Origin: Verrucomicrobiota bacterium
GTDB taxonomy: Bacteria > Verrucomicrobiota > Verrucomicrobiia > Verrucomicrobiales > Akkermansiaceae
Assembly (NCBI GenBank): GCA_030835305.1
Contig: JAURPJ010000090.1
Coordinates: forward strand, 51,612-115,611
Length of the DNA stretch: 64,000 nucleotides
Direction of reading: 5' to 3'
In this document: positions 19,512 through 29,800 of the stretch, one piece after another
Layout of the letters: each line of letters opens with the position of its first letter
Position numbering within the stretch: the stretch's first letter is position 1
The notes under the pieces: model-generated
Databases searched by the model: none
The model's input: only the letters and a program-made list of their open reading frames with translations
Told to the model about the DNA's origin: nothing
Translations under genes and position numbers: made by a program

Positions 19512-22500
19512 ATGAACTATCTCAAATTAGTCCTGTATCCTCTACTTGCGGCTTCGGCCTCGGGATTTACTGTTTCCCTCACCAATATTAACTTTGCAGA
19601 TGCAACGGCGGTCCCGATCTTAGATAATACCGGGGTATCGATCGAGGGAAGCTCTGGGTTTGTTGCTGCGGGCACTTTTTCGAGCACCGTCAGCCAATTT
19701 AGTGGCTTCGATGATTTTCAGATTTTCGGTGAGGGTCAAAGCTCGTTCAATGGAGTTGCTCCTGGATTTTTCGATATCCGAAGATCGGCTCCCATCCCCG
19801 AAGGAACAACAGCTTATCCAGTGGGAGAGAATATCTATATCGTGATCGGAGATGGATCCTCTCTTTCGACGTCTACTGGTTTTGCGATTTTCGATTCTGG
19901 GCTGACTTTCGGAACTGAAAACAGACTCGGATTAGGGGGCGCTGATATTATTATAACCAGCAGTTCGTTAACGGAAGAGTCACTCATCGTTGGTGATCTT
20001 GTCACGAATGTTGATACCGGGCTTGGAGTCACTTTTGAAAAGGCCATTCAACTGACGACCGTGCGGGAGCCTCTCGCTCCGGTTCTTAGTAGTGAGCTTG
20101 AGAGTTTGTATGAACCTGAGGAAGGGGTGGGGCTTAATATTGACGTTACCCCGGTAGATGGTTTTCCATTCAACTTCTCTTATCAATGGTATTTTAATGG
20201 GATTGCGATACCTGCGGATCAGGGTGGTGAAGAACGCAGCTTGGAATTCGTAGGGTCACCAGATGAGAACGGTACTTGGAAGGTCGTCGTAGTTAATAGC
20301 ACAGGTTCTGCGGAACATTCTTTCGAATATCGGGTATTCAGCGATGTTGATGGAGACGGTTTGTCTGATTATCGTGAACAAAACATTTTAGGGACCAACT
20401 TTGAACTCGCTGATACCGACTCTGACGGGTTATCTGACTTGGATGAAGTGAATGGTCCAACCGATGCCGTTGTTGCTGATACGGACAATGATGGTCTTTC
20501 GGACGGAGCAGAGCTTTCTCTCACTCAGACAGACCCAGTCGTTGATGACACAGATGGAGACGGCATCCTTGATGGTGAAGATGATATAGATTCCGATGGT
20601 TTAACGAATTTAGAGGAAGTGGCCGTCTACCTCACGAACCCTCTCCTTGCTGATACCGATAGCGATGGCATCAGTGATCTTAGCGAGGTGAATCTCAAGC
20701 TAGACCCGAATGTCCCCATAAGCCTCGAGGATCTCGTGAGGGATTTCAGCCAATTACGCGATACATACCAGGCGACCGTCATTGAGCGGGACTCTCGGTT
20801 TGTTGATTCAGACGGGGATGGCATTACCGATCTCAAGGAGGTGGAACTTGGGACAGATTCGGAGGAAGCGACCGTTTTCTATCCTCAAGATGCCTATGAC
20901 TTTGCAATCGCTCAGTCACTCCAGGCCGGCCGAGATCAAGTCACAAGCGCCCCGGCGACCTACAATTTAACTCCCACTGAACAATATAATGCAGTGGTTG
21001 CTGACCGTGACTCGCGTTTCGTTGACACAGATGCTGATGGGATTACCGATATCAAGGAAGCGGAGCTTGAAACTGACCTTGAGGAAGAAACCGTTTTCTA
21101 CCTTAAGGACGATTATGACACCGCGGTGTTCAACTCCCGAACAGCTGGTCGGTCGGATGTCACTGCAGAGCCTGCGGCTTATGGCTTAACTTCAAAAGCT
21201 GAATTCGACAAAGTTCTTGCTGAGCGAGATGCAAGGTTTGTGGATAGTGATTCTGATGGCATCACTGATGAGAAAGAGGTTGAGCTAAGCACAAACCCTG
21301 ATCAAGTAACTGTTTTCTATTTGAAGGATGCCTACGACGTCGCTGTGAATAATTCACGCATCGCGGGACAGGCAGATGTCACCACGAATCCCCAAAATTT
21401 CGAACTCACCTCCTTAGACGCCTATAACCAAGCGATTAAGGAGCGGGATTCCCGTTTCCTCGACAGTGATGGTGACGGCCTTACGGATAGAAAAGAAGTC
21501 GAACTGTTGTCGGACGTCGCAGCAGAAACAACTTATTTTCTCCAAGCATCGTATGAAGCAGCGGTGGCCAACTCGAGGGAGGCTGCGCTTCTTGAGGTGC
21601 TCTCTAACCCCCAGAACTTCAATTTGAAGACAGAGGAGGCGTATAATCAGGTGGTTGCCCAGAGGGATTCGCGTTTTGAAGATACCGATCGAGACGGCAT
21701 CACTGACATTAAGGAAATCGAGTTGGAGAGTAATCCGAGTGAAGGCACGGTCTTCTATTTGGAGAACGCTGAGTTTGATGACGCCATTGCCGCGGCGCGC
21801 CAGGTTGGAAGAAATGATGTGATGGTCTTCCCCTTCGGTTACGGATTGGTCTCGGTTGAGAACTATAATGCCGTAATCGCGGAGCGTGATCAGCGATTCA
21901 TAGATTCTGATGGCGATGGGCTTACTGATTTTAAAGAAGCTGAACTCGAAACGAGCCCGCTACTTGAGACCGCCTACATCCTCCGCCCTGCTTTCGACAC
22001 TGCAGTGGATGAAGCACGGCAAAAGGGTCGAAGAGAAGTGACGGATAATCCACAAAATTTCAGCCTTACGACACTTGAAGCATTTAATACCGTTATCAAC
22101 GAGCGCGATGCTCGCCCCACAGCTGAGGCCTATAATACGGCTCTAGCCGAGCGAGATGCCCGCTACCTGGATAGCGACGGTGATGGAATCACTGACCTTA
22201 AGGAAGAAGAGTTAGAATCAGATCCAAACTTAGAAACGAGCTTCTTTCTTGAAGGTAACCAGCAAGAAGCACTGCAGGAGTCACGGATAGCAGGTCAAAA
22301 TGAGGTGTTATCGAACCCTCAAAACTTTGATTTAACCACTCGTGCTGCTTTCGATCTTGTTGTTGCTCAGCGTGATAATCGTTTCCTTGATAGCGATGGT
22401 GACGGATTGACTGACGATAAAGAATTGGAGCTGGGAACTGATTCAGCAATACAGACACCGTTCTTCCTTGAAAGCGTATACAATAATCTTTTCACGGGGG

Positions 22501-24242
22501 CGAAGGATGCTGCGCTTGAGGAAATTCTCGCAAACCTTCAGAACTTTGGCCTGACTTCGAAAGAGGCTTACGACCTTATTATTGAACAACGGGATAGCCG
22601 CTTCCTTGATTCCGATGGGGATGGTATCACTGACCAAAAGGAAATTGAGATTTCGACCGATCCCTCACAGAGAACAAACTTCTATCTTGATGAGGCTTAT
22701 GAAAATGCAGTTGCTCAATCTCGCCAAACTGGTCGTGACGAAGTCACCACAAATCCCCAGAACTTCGATCTTACGACTAAGACTGCTTACAATGCGATAC
22801 TTGCTCAGAGAAACGAGCGTTTCCTCGATACTGATGGGGACGGTTTAACGGATGTGATCGAAGCGTCTCTTGAGACGGATCCTAACGTAGAAACTATTTT
22901 TTCCATTGATTCGGCTCCTCTTAGTTTCGTCTTCGCCGAATCAAAGACCTCTGAGGGAGAAGCTCAGGCTGATTCTGAGCTGCCTGACTTTGCTCTGGCC
23001 ACCACTGGCGAAGCGTTGTTCACGGATTCGGACTTAGATGGAATAACCGACGCAAAGGAAGAGGAGTTAAATACTGACCCTAAAACCAAAACGGTTTTCT
23101 ATCTGCAAGGGGCGCTCGATAGTGCTGTTATGACATCAAGGGAACTTGGGCGTAGCGATGTCACAACCAATCCTCAGAATTACGAACTCACCCCTAATTC
23201 CGTATACGGGACTCTGCTCGCAGAGAGGGATTCTCGCTTCGTAGATAGTGACGGAGATGGAATCACAGATAACAAGGAAGACGAACTCGGTTCCAACGTG
23301 TCACAAGAGACCGCCTTTTATCTCCAAGATGCTTATGACTCGGGCCTAGCCAATGCCCAACAGGCTGGCCGCTTAGAAGTGATTTCAAATCCCCAAGTGT
23401 ATCAATTAAAAACACGTGAGGCATACGATCAAATCGTCCAGGAGAGAGACGCACGATTCATCGATTCTGATGGGGACGGGTTGACAGACGAAAAAGAACT
23501 GGAGCTACAAACCAGTTCCGAGGAAGAAACTGTCTTTTACTTGCAAAGCGCCCTCGATGAGGCGGTCACTACCGCAACAACACAAGGCCGTAATGAAGTG
23601 ACGACCAATCCATCAAATTACGATTTAACCAGCCAGGCATCCTATAACCTGGTGGTCGCTCAACGTGATAGCCGCATCAGCGAAGAGGAATATCTGGCGC
23701 TCGTTGCTCAAAGGGACGAGCGTTTTGCTGATTCCGACGCAGATGGGATTACGGATGCTAAGGAGGCTGAAATCTCATCAAATCCTCAGGAAGCAGATAC
23801 GTTCTATCTTGAAAGTTCATATCAAGAGGCGGTTCTTGATGGCCAAATCACAGGACGAGATGGCGTTATTGCAAATCCATCAGACTACGGGCTGACAACC
23901 TTAAATGCCTACAACATCGTTGTCGCGCAACGGGACCTCAGACCAACGACAGCGGCGTTTGATTCAGTAGTCGCTCAACGTGACTCCAGACCAACACGCG
24001 AAGAATACGACACTGCCATCCAAGAGAGGGACGAAAGACCTACCCTCGACGAGGTGAAGGATGCCCGTTTAGGTTCCGTGCTCCTTCAACCAAACATTGG
24101 TGAAAATAGTGTGAAGCTTCGCTTCTCGATCGAAGAGACCGATGACTTTGCGAATTGGACAAAGCGTGATGGGACCAACGAAATCTCCATTCCACTCGAA
24201 AACGGAAAGCGGTTTTATCGCTTTGCGATAGAAAACGAGTAG
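19512..24242 (+). CDS. Giant secreted TSP3-like repeat protein
   Basis: A 1576-aa exported protein. In order: signal peptide (1-18, ending SASG), a beta-rich domain (about 20-180), an Ig-like domain (about 185-275, with SYQWYFNGIAIP), five or six ordinary TSP3-type calcium loops (276-400, DxDxDGLSD), then 14 copies of a ~73-residue module (432 to about 1480). Each module is a calcium loop such as DSDGDGITDLKE followed by about 55 residues predicted helical, with conserved TVFYL, GRxDVTxNPQNFxLT and VVAQRDSRF. Short extra units of about 17 residues (RPTAEAYNTALAERDARY type) appear within and at the end of the array. The C-terminal domain ends in RFYRFAIENE. It probably forms a long calcium-stiffened fibre or adhesin at the cell surface; no enzymatic motif is visible. 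The function is unknown. Confidence 0.88.
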   Translation: MNYLKLVLYPLLAASASGFTVSLTNINFADATAVPILDNTGVSIEGSSGFVAAGTFSSTVSQFSGFDDFQIFGEGQSSFNGVAPGFFDIRRSAPIPEGTTAYPVGENIYIVIGDGSSLSTSTGFAIFDSGLTFGTENRLGLGGADIIITSSSLTEESLIVGDLVTNVDTGLGVTFEKAIQLTTVREPLAPVLSSELESLYEPEEGVGLNIDVTPVDGFPFNFSYQWYFNGIAIPADQGGEERSLEFVGSPDENGTWKVVVVNSTGSAEHSFEYRVFSDVDGDGLSDYREQNILGTNFELADTDSDGLSDLDEVNGPTDAVVADTDNDGLSDGAELSLTQTDPVVDDTDGDGILDGEDDIDSDGLTNLEEVAVYLTNPLLADTDSDGISDLSEVNLKLDPNVPISLEDLVRDFSQLRDTYQATVIERDSRFVDSDGDGITDLKEVELGTDSEEATVFYPQDAYDFAIAQSLQAGRDQVTSAPATYNLTPTEQYNAVVADRDSRFVDTDADGITDIKEAELETDLEEETVFYLKDDYDTAVFNSRTAGRSDVTAEPAAYGLTSKAEFDKVLAERDARFVDSDSDGITDEKEVELSTNPDQVTVFYLKDAYDVAVNNSRIAGQADVTTNPQNFELTSLDAYNQAIKERDSRFLDSDGDGLTDRKEVELLSDVAAETTYFLQASYEAAVANSREAALLEVLSNPQNFNLKTEEAYNQVVAQRDSRFEDTDRDGITDIKEIELESNPSEGTVFYLENAEFDDAIAAARQVGRNDVMVFPFGYGLVSVENYNAVIAERDQRFIDSDGDGLTDFKEAELETSPLLETAYILRPAFDTAVDEARQKGRREVTDNPQNFSLTTLEAFNTVINERDARPTAEAYNTALAERDARYLDSDGDGITDLKEEELESDPNLETSFFLEGNQQEALQESRIAGQNEVLSNPQNFDLTTRAAFDLVVAQRDNRFLDSDGDGLTDDKELELGTDSAIQTPFFLESVYNNLFTGAKDAALEEILANLQNFGLTSKEAYDLIIEQRDSRFLDSDGDGITDQKEIEISTDPSQRTNFYLDEAYENAVAQSRQTGRDEVTTNPQNFDLTTKTAYNAILAQRNERFLDTDGDGLTDVIEASLETDPNVETIFSIDSAPLSFVFAESKTSEGEAQADSELPDFALATTGEALFTDSDLDGITDAKEEELNTDPKTKTVFYLQGALDSAVMTSRELGRSDVTTNPQNYELTPNSVYGTLLAERDSRFVDSDGDGITDNKEDELGSNVSQETAFYLQDAYDSGLANAQQAGRLEVISNPQVYQLKTREAYDQIVQERDARFIDSDGDGLTDEKELELQTSSEEETVFYLQSALDEAVTTATTQGRNEVTTNPSNYDLTSQASYNLVVAQRDSRISEEEYLALVAQRDERFADSDADGITDAKEAEISSNPQEADTFYLESSYQEAVLDGQITGRDGVIANPSDYGLTTLNAYNIVVAQRDLRPTTAAFDSVVAQRDSRPTREEYDTAIQERDERPTLDEVKDARLGSVLLQPNIGENSVKLRFSIEETDDFANWTKRDGTNEISIPLENGKRFYRFAIENE
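20805..23950 (+). repeat. Coding array of 14 diverged ~220-bp units
   Basis: Fourteen units beginning with a GAT-TCA/ACA-GAT-type calcium-loop codon run recur about every 219 bp; the first starts at 20805 and the last at 23730. Protein similarity between units is high at the loop and the QRDSRF end, but the DNA is diverged, so the array is old or under selection against recombination. Unit 10 (near 22830) has lost its conserved second half. Confidence 0.85.
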
Positions 24243-24331
24243 ATGGTTACCGACTGAAAAGACCATATCGCGATCGGCCCCGGACGAAAAATGGCTCTCC
24301 GTTCGCTACGCATGACGGATCCGTGTCGTAA

Positions 24332-24343
24332 TGAAGTGGTCCC
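24332..24343 (+). repeat. Left terminal inverted repeat of IS3-family element
   Basis: TGAAGTGGTCCC, the exact reverse complement of 25630-25641. It lies 86 bp before orfA and 89 bp after the stop of the repeat-protein gene. Confidence 0.85.
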
Positions 24344-24417
24344 AGGAACCGGAGCCATAGGTTTGTTGATGAATTGAGCTGGTTTTGAGGGGGCAACACC
24401 CCTGAAATCAGACGAAA

Positions 24418-24737
24418 ATGAGTAAACGAAAAAGACGGCACTTGAGTGCCGAATTTAAAGCCCGCGTCGCCCGAGAGGCGATGGAGAACCAGAAGACGAT
24501 TCAGCAAATCGCGAAAGACAACGACATCGCTCCGACCCAGGTCAGCGCATGGAAGAAGGAACTCGAGAGTCGCATCAGCGAAATCTTCGAGCAAAAAATG
24601 CCACCAACGAAACCGCGGTAAACTTCGAAAAGAAGTCTGCACGACTCGAACGTAGAATCGGGCAACTTCTCATCGAGAAAGAATTTCTTGAGGGAAAGTG
24701 CGAGGAGCTGGGAATCGACACGAGCGAAAAGCCATGA
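24418..24737 (+). pseudogene. IS3-family OrfA, split by a frameshift at an A6 run
   Basis: OrfA is the helix-turn-helix subunit that helps recognise IS ends. From the ATG at 24418 it reads MSKRKRRHLSAEFKARVARE and TIQQIAKDNDIAPTQVSAWK, a clear HTH, but stops at 24621 after 67 residues. The rest of a normal OrfA (FEKKSARLERRIGQLLIEKE, a leucine-zipper-like segment) lies in the -1 frame and ends at 24737. The change occurs at AAAAAA (24593-24598). This may be a lost base or an extra slippery site; normal members have one continuous OrfA of about 100 aa. The tail frame then leads to orfB by the usual -1 step. Confidence 0.75.
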
Positions 24738-25567
24738 TCATACCGAACCATCCCAAGCTCTCAGTTCGGCGTCAGAGTAAGCTGCTCGATGTGAATCGGA
24801 ATCGCCTCAAAAAACCACCTGGTAAAATGGCCCGTAGCGATACTGAGTTGGTCCGCCTCATTGACGTAATTTACATGGAGTGTCCATTTTTCGGGCAACG
24901 CCAATTGCGAAACGAACTCCGAAAGCTGGGTCATCAGGTTGGACGTAGGCGGATCCGGCGTCTCATGAAAATCATGGGTATTGAGGCCCTTTGCCCCAAG
25001 CCGTCGACAAGCACGCCCTCGCCAGCTCATAAGAAATACCCCTATCTTCTCCGCAATGTTGAAGTGACAGAGGTGGATCAAGTTTGGTGCACCGACATCA
25101 CCTATATCCCGATGCCGCAAGGACATTGCTACCTTGTCGCGATCATGGACTGGCATAGCCGGGCGGTGCTCTCGTGGGAGGTGAGTAACTCAATGGACAC
25201 TGGGTTTTGCCTCAGAGCTCTCCAAAGAGCGTTTGAGCGGACCGGCCGTAAACCCAAGGTATTTAATACCGATCAAGGATCTCAATTTACGAGTCCTGAA
25301 TGGGTGAGAAAGATCGAAGAGAATGGGATTAAAGTCAGCATGGACGGCAAAGGCCGCTGGATGGACAACGTGTTTATCGAGCGACTTTGGCGAAGCGTCA
25401 AATACGAGAAGCTGAGACTGTGGAGCTATGAGACAATCGGTGAAGTCTCCGAACTCGTGTCTGATTGGATGGAGTTCTACAACCATCGACGAAGCCACAC
25501 AGCCCTGAATGGACGATCTCCATGGGCTGTCTACGAACCTGAAATCACGATTAAAACAGCAGCCTAA
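24698..25567 (+). CDS. IS3-family transposase OrfB (DDE integrase domain)
   Basis: A 289-aa OrfB, normally made as an OrfAB fusion by -1 frameshifting. It has the N-terminal HTH_21-like region (ECPFFGQRQLRNELRKLGHQ with VGRRRIRRLMKIMGIEAL) and an rve integrase core with the DDE triad: CTDITYIP, NTDQGSQFTSPEW, and NVFIERLWRSVKYE with the final Glu and its Lys/Arg. The C-terminal FYNHRRSHTALNGRSPW is intact. It overlaps the OrfA tail by 40 bp. The catalytic core is complete, so the element could be mobile if OrfA can be made. Confidence 0.93.
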   Translation: MRGAGNRHERKAMIIPNHPKLSVRRQSKLLDVNRNRLKKPPGKMARSDTELVRLIDVIYMECPFFGQRQLRNELRKLGHQVGRRRIRRLMKIMGIEALCPKPSTSTPSPAHKKYPYLLRNVEVTEVDQVWCTDITYIPMPQGHCYLVAIMDWHSRAVLSWEVSNSMDTGFCLRALQRAFERTGRKPKVFNTDQGSQFTSPEWVRKIEENGIKVSMDGKGRWMDNVFIERLWRSVKYEKLRLWSYETIGEVSELVSDWMEFYNHRRSHTALNGRSPWAVYEPEITIKTAA

Positions 25568-25629
25568 AACTATGCCCCACTGATCAGCCTGATCATTAAC
25601 AAACTCCAGAATTTACTGGCTACAGAAAC

Positions 25630-25641
25630 GGGACCACTTCA
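25630..25641 (-). repeat. Right terminal inverted repeat of IS3-family element
   Basis: GGGACCACTTCA, the partner of 24332-24343. The open frame of the adjacent ISAs1-type transposase runs through this repeat (codons for DHFT), so the two elements are fused end to end. Confidence 0.8.
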
Positions 25642-25688
25642 CTCGCAAAGGCGGACACACTCTTCACCATTTCGGTGAGATTATCTTT

Positions 25689-26759
25689 ATGGCTTTCACC
25701 TGCATTGTCTGTGGAGTGAAGTCCTACGAGCTCATGGAAGAGTTTTGCGACATCCGCAAAAAGTGGTTTAAAAAATGGCTCACTCTCCCCAACGGCATTC
25801 CGTCCTACAACACTTTTTCGCGAGTGGTCGAGGGACTCGATCCAGTCATTTTCAGCCAATGCATCATCACTCATTTGATGCTCGCCAATGTGGAGCTTGA
25901 GCATGATCAAGTCGCCATCGACGACAAGGCCCTGCGCGGCAGCCGAACCAAAGATCATCGCCATATTCATGCCGTAAGCGCCTGGGCCTGTGACAAAGGC
26001 CTGACCTTGGCGCAAGCCTTCGTCGATGAGAAGAGTAACGAGATCACTGCCATTCCTGAACTCCTGAAAATGCTCAATCTTGAAGGAGCCATCGTAAGTC
26101 TTGATGCCATGGGAACGCAACGCGAAATCGCTTCTCAGATCGACGACGCGGGTGCCGACTACGTCCTATGCGTGAAGGGAAATCAGGGGGATCTCAACAA
26201 GGAATTGATTGACCAGTTTGAATTTGCAGCCCGCCAACTTGGGAACGCAAAACTCTCAAAGTCGAACTGGAGCGAGCATCACGAAGAAGAGAAAAACCGG
26301 GGTCGACTTGAAAAACGCCGCACCATCGTCTGCCACAACCTGGACTGGATGGACGCCAGGATTCGTGCGGTCTGGCAGGCCCTTGCCTGCATTATTCTGG
26401 TGCAACGTCAGGTGCTCTTGAAGAATGGCCAATGGCGAACAGAAGAGTATTACTACATCAGCAGCTTGGAAGGAGTAAAGGCCAAGAAAATTCAGAAATA
26501 TATCCGTGACCATTGGCGCATTGAGAACTGCTGCCACTGGGTATCGGACACGCTCTTTCGAGAAGATCACAACCAGACGGGTAAACGCAACGCCGCCAAA
26601 AATCTCGGGACTCTGCGTCGCATCGCGCTCAACGCATTGAAACGAGCAACCGACCACAGCAAGCGCAAACGCCCCAGCAGCCTCACTAAAAAACAACTCC
26701 GTGCCGCCCAAGACGAAACCTACCTCGAAGAGGTCCTCTCCCTTGTGAAGGGACCCTAG
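25689..26759 (+). CDS. ISAs1-family transposase, N-terminus probably lost
   Basis: DDE transposase of the ISAs1 (H-repeat) family, 356 aa from the ATG at 25689. Homology starts upstream of that ATG (RKGGHTLHHFGEIIFMAF in the same frame), so the true N-terminus, including the DPR motif, has been cut off at the IS3 right end. Family signatures are LPNGIPSYNTFSRV, the catalytic IDDKALRGS, SLDAMGTQ with the second Asp, LCVKGNQ, and YYISSL...IRDHWRIENCCHWVSD with the third acid. The element's left end is missing; near the right end CTAGG-N6-CCTAG follows at about 26756. It is probably an immobile remnant, although the core is open. Confidence 0.9.
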   Translation: MAFTCIVCGVKSYELMEEFCDIRKKWFKKWLTLPNGIPSYNTFSRVVEGLDPVIFSQCIITHLMLANVELEHDQVAIDDKALRGSRTKDHRHIHAVSAWACDKGLTLAQAFVDEKSNEITAIPELLKMLNLEGAIVSLDAMGTQREIASQIDDAGADYVLCVKGNQGDLNKELIDQFEFAARQLGNAKLSKSNWSEHHEEEKNRGRLEKRRTIVCHNLDWMDARIRAVWQALACIILVQRQVLLKNGQWRTEEYYYISSLEGVKAKKIQKYIRDHWRIENCCHWVSDTLFREDHNQTGKRNAAKNLGTLRRIALNALKRATDHSKRKRPSSLTKKQLRAAQDETYLEEVLSLVKGP

Positions 26760-26825
26760 GATACAACCTAGTATTTAAAACTTGTTTTTCCAGATCATTT
26801 AAATATCCGTCCTTATCTCGTAATC

Positions 26826-29800
26826 ATGAATGTTCTGAAAAGTTTTCCTTTTCTGTTTGTTGTTCCTTCCTTCGCCCATGAGGGCCCTCACTTTTCTCAT
26901 CGAAATGGCGAAGGTCATATCGATCTTGAGACTCCATCTGGCGTTGAAGTACAGATGCAAAAAAGCGAAGGTCTCTCGGGTAAATGGGTTGACTATCAAT
27001 CAAGTCGATTGTCTGTGCAAAAGAGGGCGATGTCCTTCCAAGTTCCCCTTGATCCCAAGAAGGCCTTTTATCGTTTCAATTACAAACCCCTCCCACTTAT
27101 CAAAAAGATTAATAAGGATGGGAAAACTGTCGTAGATCTTACAACAGATCTTCCTCTTAAGGATTTCATGGACCTTTTCTATCTAGAGACAGGATACAAT
27201 CTGTATCCCCGTTTGATGTATTCTGATTTAGATGGGCAGGTTGATCAATTTGTCGTTGGGAAGGGGAGTTACGAATTGGGTAATCCGGAGGATCTTAGCG
27301 AGAAGTTGGGGATTCCTCTCTGGATAGAATCTGCCGAGCCGGATGATAATGGTTCTTTTGAAGAAAGCTACACACCAAAAGCTGGCGATCAAGGCAAGCT
27401 CTTGGTGGGCCCTGTGGGTGATACCCCAATGGAAAAGTGGAGCGATGATAACACAACGCCATATGGTGAAATCATTGATGAAAAAAAGGAACTCCTAGCC
27501 AAAGATTTTAAGCCAGATCCGACACCTGGCGAAAAGCCTCAAGATGATACTGGAGTTACTTTTTCCGGTAAGACACTGAGGATGTTTCTCTCTCTGAATG
27601 GAGATGACTATACTTTGGATAGCGCCGTTATTGATGAGAATTCGGGGACTGATTATCGACCTGCTTCAATCCCACAAGTTGGAGATTTTGTCTATGTCAT
27701 CAAAGATGAGAACCAAGATGTGGAATTCATAGGAAGGGTCAGGAATCCGTTGAGAGTTCATGCTGATCATGGCCTTGATCAGCGGGTGGGTGGGGCACCA
27801 GCTGCCCAATCAGGGAGATTTGCTCTCTCCATGCCTCTCGAAGAAGGTAGCCAGAGTGAAATCGAGAGCAAAAGTATCGAGATTTTCAGGGTGGAGTCGC
27901 CATTTGAGATCTTAACAACGGGAATAAATATTACCACGGTTCTTACACCTGAGTTGATCGAGAACAATAAGATCGCTCTGGCCCCAATGTCTAGCTTGCC
28001 TGCGGACACTGTTTTCAAAGTTTTAGCAGGTCATACCGGGGAGGATCCTCCTGAAGTCACAACGCTTTTCCGATCAGGATCAAATGCCAGCAAATTTAAT
28101 ATCGCTGTAATTGGAGATGGTTTTGATTCTAGTGATGCTGATCAAAATACGTTTAAAAATTACGTGGAAAACATAGTTGTAAACGATTTGTTTATCCGAG
28201 ATATTCATCCTGAAATAAGAAACTCAATTAATCTTTTTAGAATTGATACCATCTCAGAGGATTCTGGGGTAACACAGGTGGATTCGAATAGCGTGGTAAC
28301 AGTCTCGCGAGATACTGCTCTCGACTACCGATACAGTGGGATTTGGGATCTTTGTTGGTTGGCACCAAGTAGTCAAACGTCCACTCTCACAAACAATATT
28401 TTGGCATCAGTCTGTCCACAAGCTGAGTATGTGATTGTTGTTCTAAATGAGCCAGGCCCAGGCGGGTGTAATAGAGGGACGACTATGGGAGGAACGCTTG
28501 CGTCGCCATGGAGTACAGTGGCCCATGAGTTCGGACATCTTTTCGGAGAGCTGGGGGACGAATATGGTTACGACTGTAACACTGTCACCAGTAATACTTG
28601 CAATAATAATTGGACTGGCGGAATACCATCTTGGATAGATTACAATCTGACGGTAACGACTAACAACCAAGGGGGTAAATGGGAGGAATGGATTCCAAGT
28701 TGGCGTAATATGCCAACCTCCTATTCTAGGACTGCTGAGAGCAGTTCTGAAATTGCAGATAGAATTAACGATGTCAGCCTTTTTGCGGGAGCAACAGGCG
28801 GTCTTCAAAATTGGAGGGATGGGATCTGGCGCCCTTCGATAACTGGGAGAATGGATAGCAATGCGCGCTTACATAATCCGATTGGCTATGACGGAATGCG
28901 CCAACGAGCCAGATTGAATACCGAAGGTACCTTTAGAAAAAATTTAGTTGGGGATTTCGATGGAGATGGCCGCGATGATCTTGTTCTGCACGATGGGCGT
29001 CAGCTTTCACTTTATCTTTCAAGAGATCGCATTGTCGGAGCTGCTGATCCACTGACTGGCGAGACTCCAAGGGCTGAGGGAGCTTCAGTTCTCGAGAAAA
29101 CTTGGTTTCATAATGGGCGACTTTGGGCTGATAATCGAAGTCATTCGTGGAGTGTAAGGCCAGGAGACCGCTACTATGTAGCTGATTTTGATGGGGACGG
29201 TCGGGATGATCTTTACGTCTTTAACTCAAGCAATTGGAGTATGGGCTACTGTGGGCTCTTAAAATCAGAAGGGGATCGCTTCCAGATCGTCGAGCGTTAT
29301 GATAGAGGCCTTCCTGGATGGAGTTTATACCCTAACAGTGATGTTCATATCGGAGATTTTAATGGCGACGGAAGAGATGATTTCTTGATCTATAACGGTC
29401 ATTATTGGAGGCTCAACTACATTGGCATTTATTTATCGGAAGGTGATTCTGTCCGCGCAGGAAGAAGGATAAATGGAGTGATAAATGACGAGTGGTTTGT
29501 TGGGGATGCCGAAGAGTTTCACATAGGAGACTTTAACGGGGATGGTAGAAACGATTTTTTAATGGCAGAGCAAACCACCTGGAGTGGCGTCCACTTGAGG
29601 GCATACACCTATGATGACTCTGACGCAAAATACGTCCAAATCGGGGGTGGGAACTATCAGAAAATAACCGATAATTGGTGGTTAGGACGGAACGATAATA
29701 TTCTTGTTGGTGACTTTGATGGTGACGGTATTGACGATGTCGCGCTGCACAATGGAACGGATTGGAACAATTCTTATCTTGGGCTTTTTTCCGTCACAGA

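Larger units (their letters stand above)
24332..25641 (+). mobile_element. IS3-family insertion sequence, about 1310 bp
   Basis: The ends are a 12-bp perfect inverted repeat: TGAAGTGGTCCC at 24332-24343 and GGGACCACTTCA at 25630-25641. Inside are orfA and orfB in overlapping frames, as in IS3-family elements. Size and end sequence fit the family. No target duplication is seen: the flanks TAA and CTC differ. An ISAs1-family transposase begins right after the right end, so the insertion site has been rearranged. Confidence 0.85.

Noticed and set aside
20805..23950. Regular DNA repeats that might be a CRISPR array
   Set aside because: Units are about 219 bp, diverged at the DNA level and in frame throughout one coding sequence; no identical short repeats or unique spacers.
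24327..25646. Target-site duplication of the IS3-type element
   Set aside because: The bases flanking the inverted repeats (TAA and CTC) do not match over 3-5 bp.
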